From the NCBI RefSeq assembly GCF_001613105.1, contig NZ_BDBS01000030.1:1-64000 (forward strand): a stretch of 64,000 bases of DNA, given 5' to 3'. This document shows positions 26,397 to 34,647 of the stretch, piece after piece; positions within the stretch are counted from its first letter, which is position 1; each line of letters opens with the position of its first letter. Position numbers and translations under genes: made by a program. Below the pieces are notes generated by a model that was given only the letters and a program-made list of their open reading frames with translations, was not told the origin of the DNA and searched no databases. The DNA is from Nocardia pseudobrasiliensis NBRC 108224. Lineage in GTDB: Bacteria; Actinomycetota; Actinomycetes; Mycobacteriales; Mycobacteriaceae.

Positions 26397-27206
26397 ATGG
26401 CGACCTGGTCGTTCGATTCGGAGGAGTTCGCGGCGCTCTGGTACGGACCGGCGAACGATCGGATGCTCTATCCGCTCGACTATCTGTCCAGGTTCAGCCA
26501 TATCAACGAACGCGACCGGTTCTGGGCCGAGGTCCGTCACCAGTACTCCGAACACGGCCGGTTGAGTTGGAACGAGGCGGATCTGCTGCGGCGAGCCTTC
26601 ACGGTGCTCACCGAACCGGAGGTGTGGGCCGAAATCCACGGCGTCTCCGACGATTCCGGGCCGGTGCGGGTGGCCGCCGCCCGGCACGATCGACATGCCG
26701 CGCTGGCCGTGCAGTTCATCCGACAGACCCGCATCGAACTGAGCATCCTCCCCACCGACCAACTACCCACCCGCCTGCTCGCCCTGCTCCCGGAATGCCC
26801 GCCGGGCGACCAGCCCGCCGAGGCCTTCGGCGCGGCCGACCTCTACCTCGAGAACCAACCCGCCCTCCGCTACACCGGCGAATCGACTCCCCTGCAACGC
26901 TATCGCCGCCTCGTGCGCCGCCCGGCCACCGGCGCGGGCGTCCTCACCGTCTTCCGCGGCCCCCGCAACCTCGGCAATCGCCGACCACGCAAGGTCGGCA
27001 CGATCCGCTGGTACGACATCGAATCCGACGGCCGCTACCTGGAAACCGGCACACGCACCCTCACCGTCCGCCCCGCCGAGCCCCGCGCTCTGCAAGCGGC
27101 CCTCACCCGCCTACTCGACCACGCCTTGGTCGAATACCGCGAATACCTCGAAGACGCCGCCGATTTCCCACAGACCGCCCCCGCTCCCGTCATCCGCCGG
27201 AACTAG
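26397..27206 (+). CDS. espG: ESX secretion-associated protein EspG
   Basis: This 269-aa protein fits the EspG family: an N-terminal SFDSEEFAALWY strand-helix, an acidic middle region and the C-terminal RYRRLVRR, GTIRWYDIESDGRYL and LRALLDHALVEYR-type segments. EspG proteins are cytosolic chaperones that bind the tip of specific PPE proteins and keep them soluble for the ESX machine. It starts 3 bp after the PPE-like gene stops, so the two are almost certainly co-expressed partners. No ESX core components are in the window. Confidence 0.85.
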   Translation: MATWSFDSEEFAALWYGPANDRMLYPLDYLSRFSHINERDRFWAEVRHQYSEHGRLSWNEADLLRRAFTVLTEPEVWAEIHGVSDDSGPVRVAAARHDRHAALAVQFIRQTRIELSILPTDQLPTRLLALLPECPPGDQPAEAFGAADLYLENQPALRYTGESTPLQRYRRLVRRPATGAGVLTVFRGPRNLGNRRPRKVGTIRWYDIESDGRYLETGTRTLTVRPAEPRALQAALTRLLDHALVEYREYLEDAADFPQTAPAPVIRRN

Positions 27207-27220
27207 CACCCGCGCACGAA

Positions 27221-27763
27221 TCAGGCCGAGCCCGATTCGCCGAGATATGCCGTCTCGGCGTCGAATCCGAGGTCCACGCGCATGAGCGCGCGAAGCCGCC
27301 GGTAATTGTCCTGGCAGACGCGCCAGTCGAGGCGCGACTGCTCGGCATCGACGGCATCGTCGAGTGGCGCGGCGGCGAAACGCATGCGCGGAACCGTGAC
27401 GTCGGCGATCAGTGCGCGGAACCGTTCCGGGGCGACCAGAACCACCAGTCCCAGCGTCCGGGTCGTCGCTTCGGCGGCCTCTCGAAGCCGTGTCTGCGCC
27501 GCCGCACCGACCCCCGCATTCGCGATCCGCGCCTGCCAGATCGGATGCAACGTGGCGTCCCAATATTCGACAGCGCCCAGACGCTGGGCGTGTGCGTCCT
27601 GCCGTGCCTGATAGCGCCGATCGTCGTCATGGCGCTCGCGATCTCGCCGCCGACGCCGATCCTCACGCCACGATCCGACGAACTGCGCACCCAGTACCCC
27701 GGCAAAGCCCATGCCCGCCACCACGATCGGAACCCACACCGACACCTCGCCCGCCATGGCCAC
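27221..27763 (-). CDS. Unknown protein with one N-terminal membrane segment (180 aa)
   Basis: Not recognised. A single hydrophobic segment (residues 8-30) is followed by a strongly basic stretch (WREDRRRRRDRERHDDDRRYQ) and a helical region likely to form a coiled coil. It is probably anchored with its soluble part in the cytoplasm. It converges on espG with 14 bp between stops. The pattern of a membrane anchor followed by a charged helix supports a real gene. Confidence 0.6.
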   Translation of the reverse strand: MAMAGEVSVWVPIVVAGMGFAGVLGAQFVGSWREDRRRRRDRERHDDDRRYQARQDAHAQRLGAVEYWDATLHPIWQARIANAGVGAAAQTRLREAAEATTRTLGLVVLVAPERFRALIADVTVPRMRFAAAPLDDAVDAEQSRLDWRVCQDNYRRLRALMRVDLGFDAETAYLGESGSA

Positions 27764-27809
27764 AGCCTACGAGCATTCCCGGCGGCCGCGTGCGTCGTTC
27801 GAACCGGCC

Positions 27810-28508
27810 CTACTCTCCGGCCGCGGCGAGCATGCGCTGCTTGCCGGACAGAATGTGTTCCTCCATCAACCGGGCCGTCGCCGCGATATCGCCCGCCGCC
27901 AGCGCCTCGATGATCGCGGCGTGCTGACCGTTCGAAACCTCCCGCGCCGCCGTCGTTTCCAGACCGTGCCGCCGGAACAGATGCAGTTCCTTGGAGACAC
28001 TGTCGTACAGCTCGGCCAGCCTCGGATTTTCGGCGAGGGCCACCAGCGCGCGATGCAGATCGACATTGCCCGGGTAGTAGTCGTCCACATCGGGGACGGC
28101 CGCCGCCAGTTGTGCGACGCGAGAACGTAATTCGTCGATTCGATCGGCGCTCGCCCGCTCGGCCGCGAGGCGACCGGCCGTGCGGAACAGCCCGGCCCGC
28201 ACGTCGTAGAGCGCCGCGGCCTCCGATAGCGAGATCTCCCGCACGAACATGCCGCGATTGGTGCGGAATTCGACCAGCCGATCCCGCTCGAGCTGACGGC
28301 AGGCCTCCCGAATAGGACCCCGGCTGACCCCGAGCCGCAGCGCGAGCGCCGATTCGTTGATGCGGTCCCCGCCGCTCAGCGCACCCGTGATGATCATGCG
28401 TTCGAGTTCACCCACGATCAGCTGCGGCAGCGAGGTCGCCTGTCGCTCGGCGACCTTGCGCTGCAGCGCGTTGATCACCGCGTCGTCGCGCTCATCCGAC
28501 AGCGTCAT
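27810..28508 (-). CDS. GntR family regulator, FadR/FCD subfamily
   Basis: This 232-aa regulator has a winged helix-turn-helix (residues 28-90, INESALALRLGVSRGPIREACRQLE) and a C-terminal FCD domain. That domain has the metal/ligand histidines in DLHRALVALA and NGQHAAIIEAL. FCD regulators sense carboxylic acids. It is divergent from the enolase-superfamily gene with a palindrome between, so it is the likely repressor of the tartrate/acid-sugar operon that follows. Confidence 0.92.
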   Translation of the reverse strand: MTLSDERDDAVINALQRKVAERQATSLPQLIVGELERMIITGALSGGDRINESALALRLGVSRGPIREACRQLERDRLVEFRTNRGMFVREISLSEAAALYDVRAGLFRTAGRLAAERASADRIDELRSRVAQLAAAVPDVDDYYPGNVDLHRALVALAENPRLAELYDSVSKELHLFRRHGLETTAAREVSNGQHAAIIEALAAGDIAATARLMEEHILSGKQRMLAAAGE

Positions 28509-28573
28509 GACCCCTCTTCACATCGACGGCACGGGCGATTCGCGCAGTGAACCACAGCGGCAGGCAAATTGCA

Positions 28574-28594
28574 AATCGTTGACAGTTGACGATT
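28574..28594. promoter_or_regulatory. Palindrome AATCGT-N9-ACGATT, likely GntR operator
   Basis: The perfect 6-bp arms contain a TTGACA -35-like hexamer (28579-28584) inside the spacer, 55 bp upstream of the enolase-family start. Binding here would block transcription of the catabolic operon. Confidence 0.55.
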
Positions 28595-28648
28595 GGTGCG
28601 CGCACACTCGGAGCCCTGATGAAGGCCCGAGCCGGTGGAGGCTGTCGG

Positions 28649-29764
28649 ATGAGGATCAAAGACATTCGCGCGAGTGTGCACACCATGTCGATCGAGGTGC
28701 CACTACTGGACGAACGGGTCAGCGGCTACGGCCGCGAGGAACAGAAGGAGTTCGTGTTCTGCGAGGTGGAGACCGATGAGGGACTCACCGGCGTCGCGGT
28801 CACCGGGCATTTCCTGGCCCGCGCCGTCGTGGCCGCCCTCGAACAACATTTCCTCCCCGCCGTACTCGACCTCGACCCCCTCGAACTCGAGGCGATCCAT
28901 CAGCGAATCTGGCGTCGCCTGAACCCGCGCGCGATGACCGGTGTGGTCTCGAGCGCGCTGTCGCTGCTCGATATCGCGCTGTGGGACATCATCGGCAAGC
29001 AGGCGGGCCGGTCGGTCGCGAGCCTGCTCGGCGGGGCGCGCGCGAGCGTGCCGGTATACGTGACGTTCGGCTTCCCGCAGTACGACCGCGAGCTGCTCGC
29101 GGCCGCGGCCCGGTTGCAAGTCGAACACGGCTTCACCGCATTGAAAATGGTTGTGGCCGTGGATGATCGAGGCTGGCGCGAGGACGCCGTGCGAATTCGC
29201 GCGGTCCGCGCGGAGGTCGGCGACGACATCGACCTGATGATCGATGCGAACTACCTGTTCACCCCCACCGAGGCGGCCTTGCTCGCCCGCGCGGTCGAGG
29301 ATGTGAACCTCACCTGGTTCGAGGAACCGTTGCAGCAGAACGACGCTCGCGCACTGGCCGATCTGCGCGCGAACACCCGCGTCCCGATCGCGGCCGGGCA
29401 GATGGAAGGGCATCGCTGGCGGCTCCGCGAATTGGTCGACCACCGAGGCGTCGACATCCTGCAGCCCAATGTCTGCTACTGCGGCGGTTTCACCGAGGCG
29501 CGCAAGGCCGCGCATCTGGCCCAGATCTACAACCTGCCGCTGGCACACGGCGGCGGCTGGCCGCTGTTCAACCTGCACACCCTGGCCGGTCTGATGAACG
29601 GCTGGCTGCTGGAGTGGCATGTGGGCATGGCCCAGGTCGGCCAACTGCTGTTTCCCGACTCGCCCCGACCGGCCGCCGGTCGCATCACGGTTCCCGACCG
29701 GCCCGGCCTCGGCCTCACCGTCGACCGCGACGCCCTGCGCGCGACGCTGGTCCCGGAGCGGTGA
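28649..29764 (+). CDS. Enolase-superfamily (mandelate racemase/MLE) protein with altered active site
   Basis: This 371-aa protein has an N-terminal capping domain and a TIM barrel. Metal ligands D199 (MIDANY) and E225 (WFEEPL) are present. The usual KxK base pair reads K166-M-V168, and the third ligand position is Q251 (AAGQMEG) instead of glutamate, with a glutamate two residues later. H300 (LAHGGGW) could serve as the opposite-face base. It is therefore probably an acid-sugar dehydratase or racemase of uncharacterised specificity. The start ATG 28649 follows GGAGG. It is the first gene of a tight operon with the DctA-like transporter (12-bp gap). Confidence 0.88.
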   Translation: MRIKDIRASVHTMSIEVPLLDERVSGYGREEQKEFVFCEVETDEGLTGVAVTGHFLARAVVAALEQHFLPAVLDLDPLELEAIHQRIWRRLNPRAMTGVVSSALSLLDIALWDIIGKQAGRSVASLLGGARASVPVYVTFGFPQYDRELLAAAARLQVEHGFTALKMVVAVDDRGWREDAVRIRAVRAEVGDDIDLMIDANYLFTPTEAALLARAVEDVNLTWFEEPLQQNDARALADLRANTRVPIAAGQMEGHRWRLRELVDHRGVDILQPNVCYCGGFTEARKAAHLAQIYNLPLAHGGGWPLFNLHTLAGLMNGWLLEWHVGMAQVGQLLFPDSPRPAAGRITVPDRPGLGLTVDRDALRATLVPER

Positions 29765-29776
29765 ACGAGGTGCGTC

Positions 29777-31138
29777 ATGTCGCTCACGCAATCCAAATCC
29801 CTTGCCGAGGAAGATGATTCGACTGTACCGCCGCGTTGGCGACGGCTGGTCGGCAGTACCAGTCTGCAGGTCCTCGTCGCGGTGATCGCCGCCGCGATAT
29901 TCGGGTCGACGGCCCCGCGCCAGGCCACCGCGACGCAGCCGCTCGCGACGGTATTCATCGATCTGATCCAGATCGCCATCGCGCCGATCGTCTTCCTGGT
30001 CACGGTCACCGGCATCGTCACCACCGGCGGTTTGAAGGCGGTCGGCCGCATCGCGGTGAAGGCGCTGATCTACTTCGAGATCGTCAGCACCGTGGGCATG
30101 CTGCTCGGACTGGCCGCGGTCGACCTGCTGCGGCCCGGAGCGGGCGTGCACCGGCCGGAGCACGCGTCGGATCAACTCTCCACCTATGTGCCCAATGCCG
30201 GGCGCGACACCTCCTTCGGCGCGTTTCTGTCGAAAATGGTGCCCGACAATATCGTCGGCGCGTTCGCCACCGGCGGGGTGATCCAGGTCCTGGTCGTGGC
30301 GGTGCTGTTCGCTCTGGCCGTCGTGGCGCTGCCCGAGCCGGTGTCGGCGCCGGTGGTGCGCGGGTGCGCGACGCTCTCGGAGGTCTTCTTCCGGTTGATC
30401 CGGCTGGTCATGCTGCTCGCGCCGATCGGCGCCTTCGGCGCGGTGGCCGCGACGGTGGGCCGATACGGACCGCAGACCCTGACCGCGTTGATGAAGCTGG
30501 TCGGGGTGTCGGTTCTCGCCATGGTCGTCTTCATCGTGGTGATTCTCGGCGTGATCGCCCGCGTCGCGGGATTCTCGCTGTGGCGGCTGATCCGGCATCT
30601 GCGGCGCGAACTGCTGGTCGTCCTCGGCACCTCATCCTCGGAAGCCGTTCTGCCGCAACTGATGCAGCGGCTCGAGGAGGTGGGATGCCGACGGGCAGTG
30701 GTGGGTCTGGTGGTGCCGTCGGGCTATTCGTTCAATCTGGACGGCGTGGCGGTGGTGGTGCCGATCTGCGTGGTCTTCATCGCCCAGGTGTACGGAGTGC
30801 CGCTGACCTTCGGGGATCAGTTGACACTGTTTCTGATCTTCCTGGTGCTGTCCAAAGGAACTGCGGGAGTGAGCGGTTCGGCATTCGTCACCCTTGCCAA
30901 CACCGTCGCCGCGACCGCGCTGGTCCCGGTGGCCGGACTGGCGCTGGTGCTGTCGGTGGATCGGTTCCTGTCCATGGCGCGTGCGCTCACCAATGTGCTG
31001 GGCAATGCGGTCGCGGCCGTGGTGGTCGCCCGCTACGAGCCCGGCGGGCTGGATCGAGATCTGGTCGCCGCCACGATCGGGTCCCGCAACCACTCGATCG
31101 AGCCCGAAACCACTGAGCCCCTGTCGAATACACCCTGA
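29777..31138 (+). CDS. Dicarboxylate/cation symporter (DAACS family, DctA/GltP type)
   Basis: This 453-aa membrane protein carries the family's re-entrant and substrate motifs: GTSSSEAVLPQ, PSGYSFNLDG and SKGTAGVSGSAF, then DRFLSMARALTNVLGN. It couples uptake of a C4-dicarboxylate-like anion to cations at the cytoplasmic membrane. Between two enolase-superfamily genes, one a D-tartrate dehydratase, the natural substrate is probably tartrate or a related hydroxy-diacid (inference). Gaps of 12 and 11 bp to the neighbours indicate one operon. Confidence 0.92.
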   Translation: MSLTQSKSLAEEDDSTVPPRWRRLVGSTSLQVLVAVIAAAIFGSTAPRQATATQPLATVFIDLIQIAIAPIVFLVTVTGIVTTGGLKAVGRIAVKALIYFEIVSTVGMLLGLAAVDLLRPGAGVHRPEHASDQLSTYVPNAGRDTSFGAFLSKMVPDNIVGAFATGGVIQVLVVAVLFALAVVALPEPVSAPVVRGCATLSEVFFRLIRLVMLLAPIGAFGAVAATVGRYGPQTLTALMKLVGVSVLAMVVFIVVILGVIARVAGFSLWRLIRHLRRELLVVLGTSSSEAVLPQLMQRLEEVGCRRAVVGLVVPSGYSFNLDGVAVVVPICVVFIAQVYGVPLTFGDQLTLFLIFLVLSKGTAGVSGSAFVTLANTVAATALVPVAGLALVLSVDRFLSMARALTNVLGNAVAAVVVARYEPGGLDRDLVAATIGSRNHSIEPETTEPLSNTP

Positions 31139-31149
31139 GGAGGAATACC

Positions 31150-32322
31150 GTGCCCCGAATCGTCGCAATTCACGAAGGCACCGTGGCGATCAGCTCCGCG
31201 ATGAGCAACGCCTTCATCGACTTCAGCGCCATGGACTGTTCGATCGTGGCGGTGGTCAGCGATGTCGTGCGCGACGGGCAGCCCGTCGTCGGCTACGGCT
31301 TCAACTCCAACGGCCGCTACAGCGCGGGAGAAATACTGCGCCGCAGGATCATTCCGCGCTTGCTGGCCGCGCCGCCGGACGAATTGCTGACCGATGACGA
31401 AGCGGCGATCGATCCGGTGCGCGCGTGGGATGTCATGATGCGCAACGAGAAACCCGGCGGGCACGGTGAGCGTTCGGTGGCCGTCGGCGTGATCGATATG
31501 GCGCTGTTCGATCTGGCCGCCAAGCTGGCCGAGCAGCCGCTGCATCGTTGGCTGGCAAAGCATTTCGAGCTCGGCGAACCGGATGAGGATGTATTCGTCT
31601 ACGCCGCGGGCGGCTACTACGCGCCGGGCAAGGATCTCGCGCGGCTGCGGGACGAGATCGCCGAATTCCTCGGACAGGGCTACGACGTCGTCAAGATCAA
31701 AATCGGTGGCGCGCCGCTGGCCGAGGATTTGAAGCGGATCGAGGCCGTGCTCGAGGTCCTCGGCGGCGACGGCAATCGGCTGGCGGTCGACGCGAACGGT
31801 CGTTTCGATCTCGCGACGGCGCTGGATTACGGCCGGGCCCTGGAACCCTACGGCCTGCGCTGGTACGAGGAGCCGGGCGATCCCCTGGACTTCGCGCTCA
31901 ATGCCACACTCGCCGAACACTATTCGTTACCGCTGGCGACCGGGGAGAATCTGTTCTCCACCACCGATGCCCGCAATCTGATCCGATACGGCGGCCTGCG
32001 CCCGGATCGCGACATCCTGCAATTCGATCCGGTGCTCGGCTACGGGTTGGTCGAATATCTGCGCACCCAGGACATGCTGCGCCGCCACGGCTGGTCGTCG
32101 CGGCGCTGTATTCCGCACGGCGGACATCAGTTCGCCTGCCATATCGCCGCGGCCGCCCACCTCGGCGGCAACGAGTCCTATCCCGGGGAATTCCAGCCGA
32201 CCGGCGGCTTCGCCGATTCGGCGATCATCGAGCGCGGGCGGCTGCGGCTGGGCGAGACGCCGGGAATCGGGTTCGAGGACAAGGCGAATCTGTATCGGGC
32301 GTTCCGGGCCCTGCACGATTGA
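31150..32322 (+). CDS. tarD: D(-)-tartrate dehydratase (enolase superfamily)
   Basis: This 390-aa enzyme converts D-tartrate to oxaloacetate. Residues match the characterised Bradyrhizobium enzyme almost position for position (from memory): the KxK motif K182-I-K184, metal ligands D214 (VDANGRF), E240 (YEEPGDPLDF) and E266 (ATGENLF), and H323 in IPHGGHQ. The C-terminal segment GGNESYPGEFQPTGGF is characteristic. The start is GTG after AGGAGG. It is the last gene of the GntR-linked operon and its product enters central metabolism directly. Confidence 0.92.
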   Translation: MPRIVAIHEGTVAISSAMSNAFIDFSAMDCSIVAVVSDVVRDGQPVVGYGFNSNGRYSAGEILRRRIIPRLLAAPPDELLTDDEAAIDPVRAWDVMMRNEKPGGHGERSVAVGVIDMALFDLAAKLAEQPLHRWLAKHFELGEPDEDVFVYAAGGYYAPGKDLARLRDEIAEFLGQGYDVVKIKIGGAPLAEDLKRIEAVLEVLGGDGNRLAVDANGRFDLATALDYGRALEPYGLRWYEEPGDPLDFALNATLAEHYSLPLATGENLFSTTDARNLIRYGGLRPDRDILQFDPVLGYGLVEYLRTQDMLRRHGWSSRRCIPHGGHQFACHIAAAAHLGGNESYPGEFQPTGGFADSAIIERGRLRLGETPGIGFEDKANLYRAFRALHD

Positions 32323-32432
32323 AACGACGCGCGGGATTTGCGCTGCGGGCGAACACGGGTGGCGGGTGGGGTCGTGCCGTGGATCCTGGAGGAGAGCAAC
32401 ACTGTAATCGTGTAATAGAGGTGGTGGTCGCC

Positions 32433-33416
32433 GTGGCCGAGGATGCGATCGCGGGCGCCGCGAACGATTCGACGAGCGATGAGCTGCTCGGCGGATCCAC
32501 CGACGCGGCGGCATTGGATGCCTATTCCAGGACGGTCGTCTCGGTCGCCCGCGCGGTGACACCGCATGTCGCGAGCGTGCAGACCCGGCGCGGGGGCGGG
32601 TCAGCGGTGGTGTTCACCGATGACGGGTTCCTGCTGACCAATGCGCATGTCGTGGGTTCGGCGAATACGGGGACGTTGGTGTTCGCCGACGGGGCCGAGG
32701 GGCGCTTCGATGTGGTGGGCGTCGATCAGCTGTCGGATCTGGCGGTATTGCGGGCCCGTGGCGGCGCGCCGGATGCGGTGCCGCTCGCAGATGCCGACAG
32801 TTTGGTGGTCGGGCAGTTGGTTGTCGCGGTGGGCAGTCCGCTCGGGCTGGCCGGATCGGTGACCGCCGGGGTGGTGAGCGCGCTCGGCCGTTCCGTGCCG
32901 GTGGGGACCCGTCGCACGACGCGGATCATCGAGGATGTGATCCAAACCGATGCCGCGCTCAATCCGGGCAATTCCGGTGGCGCGCTGTCGGATTCGGCAG
33001 GGCGGGTGGTCGGGGTCAATACCGCCGTCGCAGGAATCGGTCTGGGCCTGGCGATTCCGATCAACAGCACCACCCGGCGAATCATCACCACACTGCGCAC
33101 CGAGGGGCGGGTGCGCCGCGGCTACCTCGGCATCGTCGGCGTTCCCGCGCCCGTGCCCGCCGCGGTCGCCGCGCGCATCGGTCAGCAGACCGCGCTACGC
33201 ATTGTCGAGGTCGTCCGCAATGCGCCCGCCGACCGCGCCGGGCTGCGCACGGGCGACCTCATCCTGAGCATCGCCCGCACCGATGTCCACAACGCTCAGG
33301 GACTGCAGCGCCATCTGCTGGCCGACACGATCGCCCGGCCGCTGCCGCTGACGGTTCTGCGCAACGGGGCCATGGTCGACGTGATCGCGGTGCCCACCGA
33401 GCTCACCGCGGAGTGA
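32433..33416 (+). CDS. HtrA-like trypsin-family serine protease with PDZ domain
   Basis: This S1C-type protease has its triad histidine in LLTNAHVV, aspartate in LSDLAVLR and serine in LNPGNSGGAL, then a C-terminal PDZ domain (RAGLRTGDLILSI region). The frame extends upstream to TTG 32319, overlapping tarD. That extension is low quality, and GTG 32433 (VAEDAIAG) or nearby GTGs are better starts. Neither version shows a signal peptide or membrane anchor, unusual for HtrA proteins, so it may act in the cytoplasm. It ends 2 bp from the convergent XRE gene. Confidence 0.87.
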   Translation: MAEDAIAGAANDSTSDELLGGSTDAAALDAYSRTVVSVARAVTPHVASVQTRRGGGSAVVFTDDGFLLTNAHVVGSANTGTLVFADGAEGRFDVVGVDQLSDLAVLRARGGAPDAVPLADADSLVVGQLVVAVGSPLGLAGSVTAGVVSALGRSVPVGTRRTTRIIEDVIQTDAALNPGNSGGALSDSAGRVVGVNTAVAGIGLGLAIPINSTTRRIITTLRTEGRVRRGYLGIVGVPAPVPAAVAARIGQQTALRIVEVVRNAPADRAGLRTGDLILSIARTDVHNAQGLQRHLLADTIARPLPLTVLRNGAMVDVIAVPTELTAE

Positions 33417-33418
33417 TG

Positions 33419-33682
33419 TCAAGCCGATTCGGCCAGCGCGGCCGACTGCCACACCTCGGCCAACTCCTGCAGCGGAATATCCAGCGCCCGGCTCAGACCG
33501 ACGACCGTGCCGAAGGCCGGGCTGGGCAGGCGGCCCGATTCGATCTTGCGCAGGGTCTCCGGGGAGATGCCCGCGACCCGCGCGACCTCGGCCGGATCGC
33601 GTTCGGCGCGGGCGGCCCGCAGATAGGAGCCGAGTCGGCGACCGGCCGCCACCTGGGCCGGAGTGAGCGGGAGGCGAACCAT
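33419..33682 (-). CDS. XRE-family helix-turn-helix repressor (87 aa)
   Basis: This is a single-domain Cro/CI-type regulator. The DNA-binding helix-turn-helix is AEVARVAGISPETLRKIESGRLPSP (residues 31-55), with a short helical tail. It is divergent from the methionine aminopeptidase gene, and two near-identical palindromes occupy the intergenic space. It therefore probably represses itself and map. Its small size, like an antitoxin or phage-type repressor, leaves open what signal relieves it. Confidence 0.9.
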   Translation of the reverse strand: MVRLPLTPAQVAAGRRLGSYLRAARAERDPAEVARVAGISPETLRKIESGRLPSPAFGTVVGLSRALDIPLQELAEVWQSAALAESA

Positions 33683-33700
33683 GCCCTCAGACTACGGGTT

Positions 33701-33714
33701 GGTATTCAAATACC
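33701..33714. promoter_or_regulatory. Operator palindrome GGTATTCAAATACC
   Basis: This 14-bp near-perfect palindrome (one mismatched centre pair) lies 19 bp upstream of the XRE start. It is the first of two copies between the XRE and map genes. Confidence 0.75.
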
Positions 33715-33729
33715 GCAAGCGCTATGGTC

Positions 33730-33743
33730 GGTATTTAAATACC
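33730..33743. promoter_or_regulatory. Operator palindrome GGTATTTAAATACC
   Basis: This perfect 14-bp palindrome lies 16 bp upstream of the map start. Its centre is 29 bp from that of the first copy, close to three helical turns, so two repressor dimers would bind the same DNA face. Confidence 0.78.
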
Positions 33744-33759
33744 GATACTGGAGGTGAAC

Positions 33760-34527
33760 GTGGTCGAGTTGAAGACGGCCCGGGAGATCGAGCGCATGCG
33801 GGTGACGGGACGGTTCGTCGCCGAGGTCCTGGGCGAGCTGCGCGAGCGGGCGCAGGTGGGGGTGAATCTGCTCGAGTTGGAACAGCATGTGCGCCAACGG
33901 ATCCGCGCGCGCGGCGCGACCTCGTGCTACTGGGACTACGCACCCTCGTTCGGGCGCGGCCCATTCCGCAATACCATCTGCCTGTCGGTGAACGACGCTG
34001 TGCTGCACGGACTTCCGTTCGACTACCGCCTGCGCGACGGCGATGTGCTGACCATGGATCTGGCCGTCGGCATCGACGGCTGGGTGGCCGACGCGGCGAT
34101 CACGGTCATCGTCGGCACCGCCGCCGAGGAGGACCTCCGCCTGGTCCGCGCTACCGAGGAGGCCCTCGCGGCCGGCATCGCCGCCGCTGTCCCCGGCAAC
34201 CGAATCGGCGACATCTCCGCCGCCATAGCCGCCGTCGCCCACGCCCACGGCTACCCCATCAACACCGAGTTCGGCGGCCACGGTCTGGGTCGCACCATGC
34301 ACGAGGACCCCCACATCGCCAACAACGGCGCCCCCGGCCGCGGCTACCGCCTCCTCCCCGGCCTGACCATCGCCCTGGAACCCTGGTTCGCCGCCACCAC
34401 CGACCGCATAATCACCGACCCCGACGGCTGGACCCTCCGCTCCGCCGACGGCTCCCGCACCGCCCACTCCGAACACACCATCGCCATCACGGAAAACGGT
34501 CCGACAGTACTGACCCTCGCCGCCTGA
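33760..34527 (+). CDS. map: Type I methionine aminopeptidase
   Basis: This 255-aa enzyme removes the initiator methionine from nascent proteins. All metal-site residues are visible: LHGLPFDY (substrate His), aspartates in TMDLAVG and VADAAI, GHGLGRTMHEDP (His), ALEPWF (Glu) and HSEHTIAI (Glu). The start GTG 33760 is preferred over 33754 because GGAGG sits 5 bp upstream. It stands alone rather than in the usual secY-adk-map cluster. Control by the divergent XRE repressor suggests an inducible second MetAP. The C-terminal third has a strongly C-rich coding strand. Confidence 0.94.
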   Translation: MVELKTAREIERMRVTGRFVAEVLGELRERAQVGVNLLELEQHVRQRIRARGATSCYWDYAPSFGRGPFRNTICLSVNDAVLHGLPFDYRLRDGDVLTMDLAVGIDGWVADAAITVIVGTAAEEDLRLVRATEEALAAGIAAAVPGNRIGDISAAIAAVAHAHGYPINTEFGGHGLGRTMHEDPHIANNGAPGRGYRLLPGLTIALEPWFAATTDRIITDPDGWTLRSADGSRTAHSEHTIAITENGPTVLTLAA

Positions 34528-34647
34528 ATGTCGACCGCACCGGCGAATCCACCACCAGCATGCGCCATGGAACCGAACCGATACCCGTCGAGGAGTATCG
34601 GCAGACAGGTACCCGGTGGAGCTGCCCGGAACGTTGACGGCACGGGA

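Noticed and set aside
28703..30598. 631-codon minus-strand frame opposite the enolase and symporter genes
   Set aside because: Composition typical of an antisense frame (Asp, Arg, Gln, His); both plus-strand genes have full family motifs.
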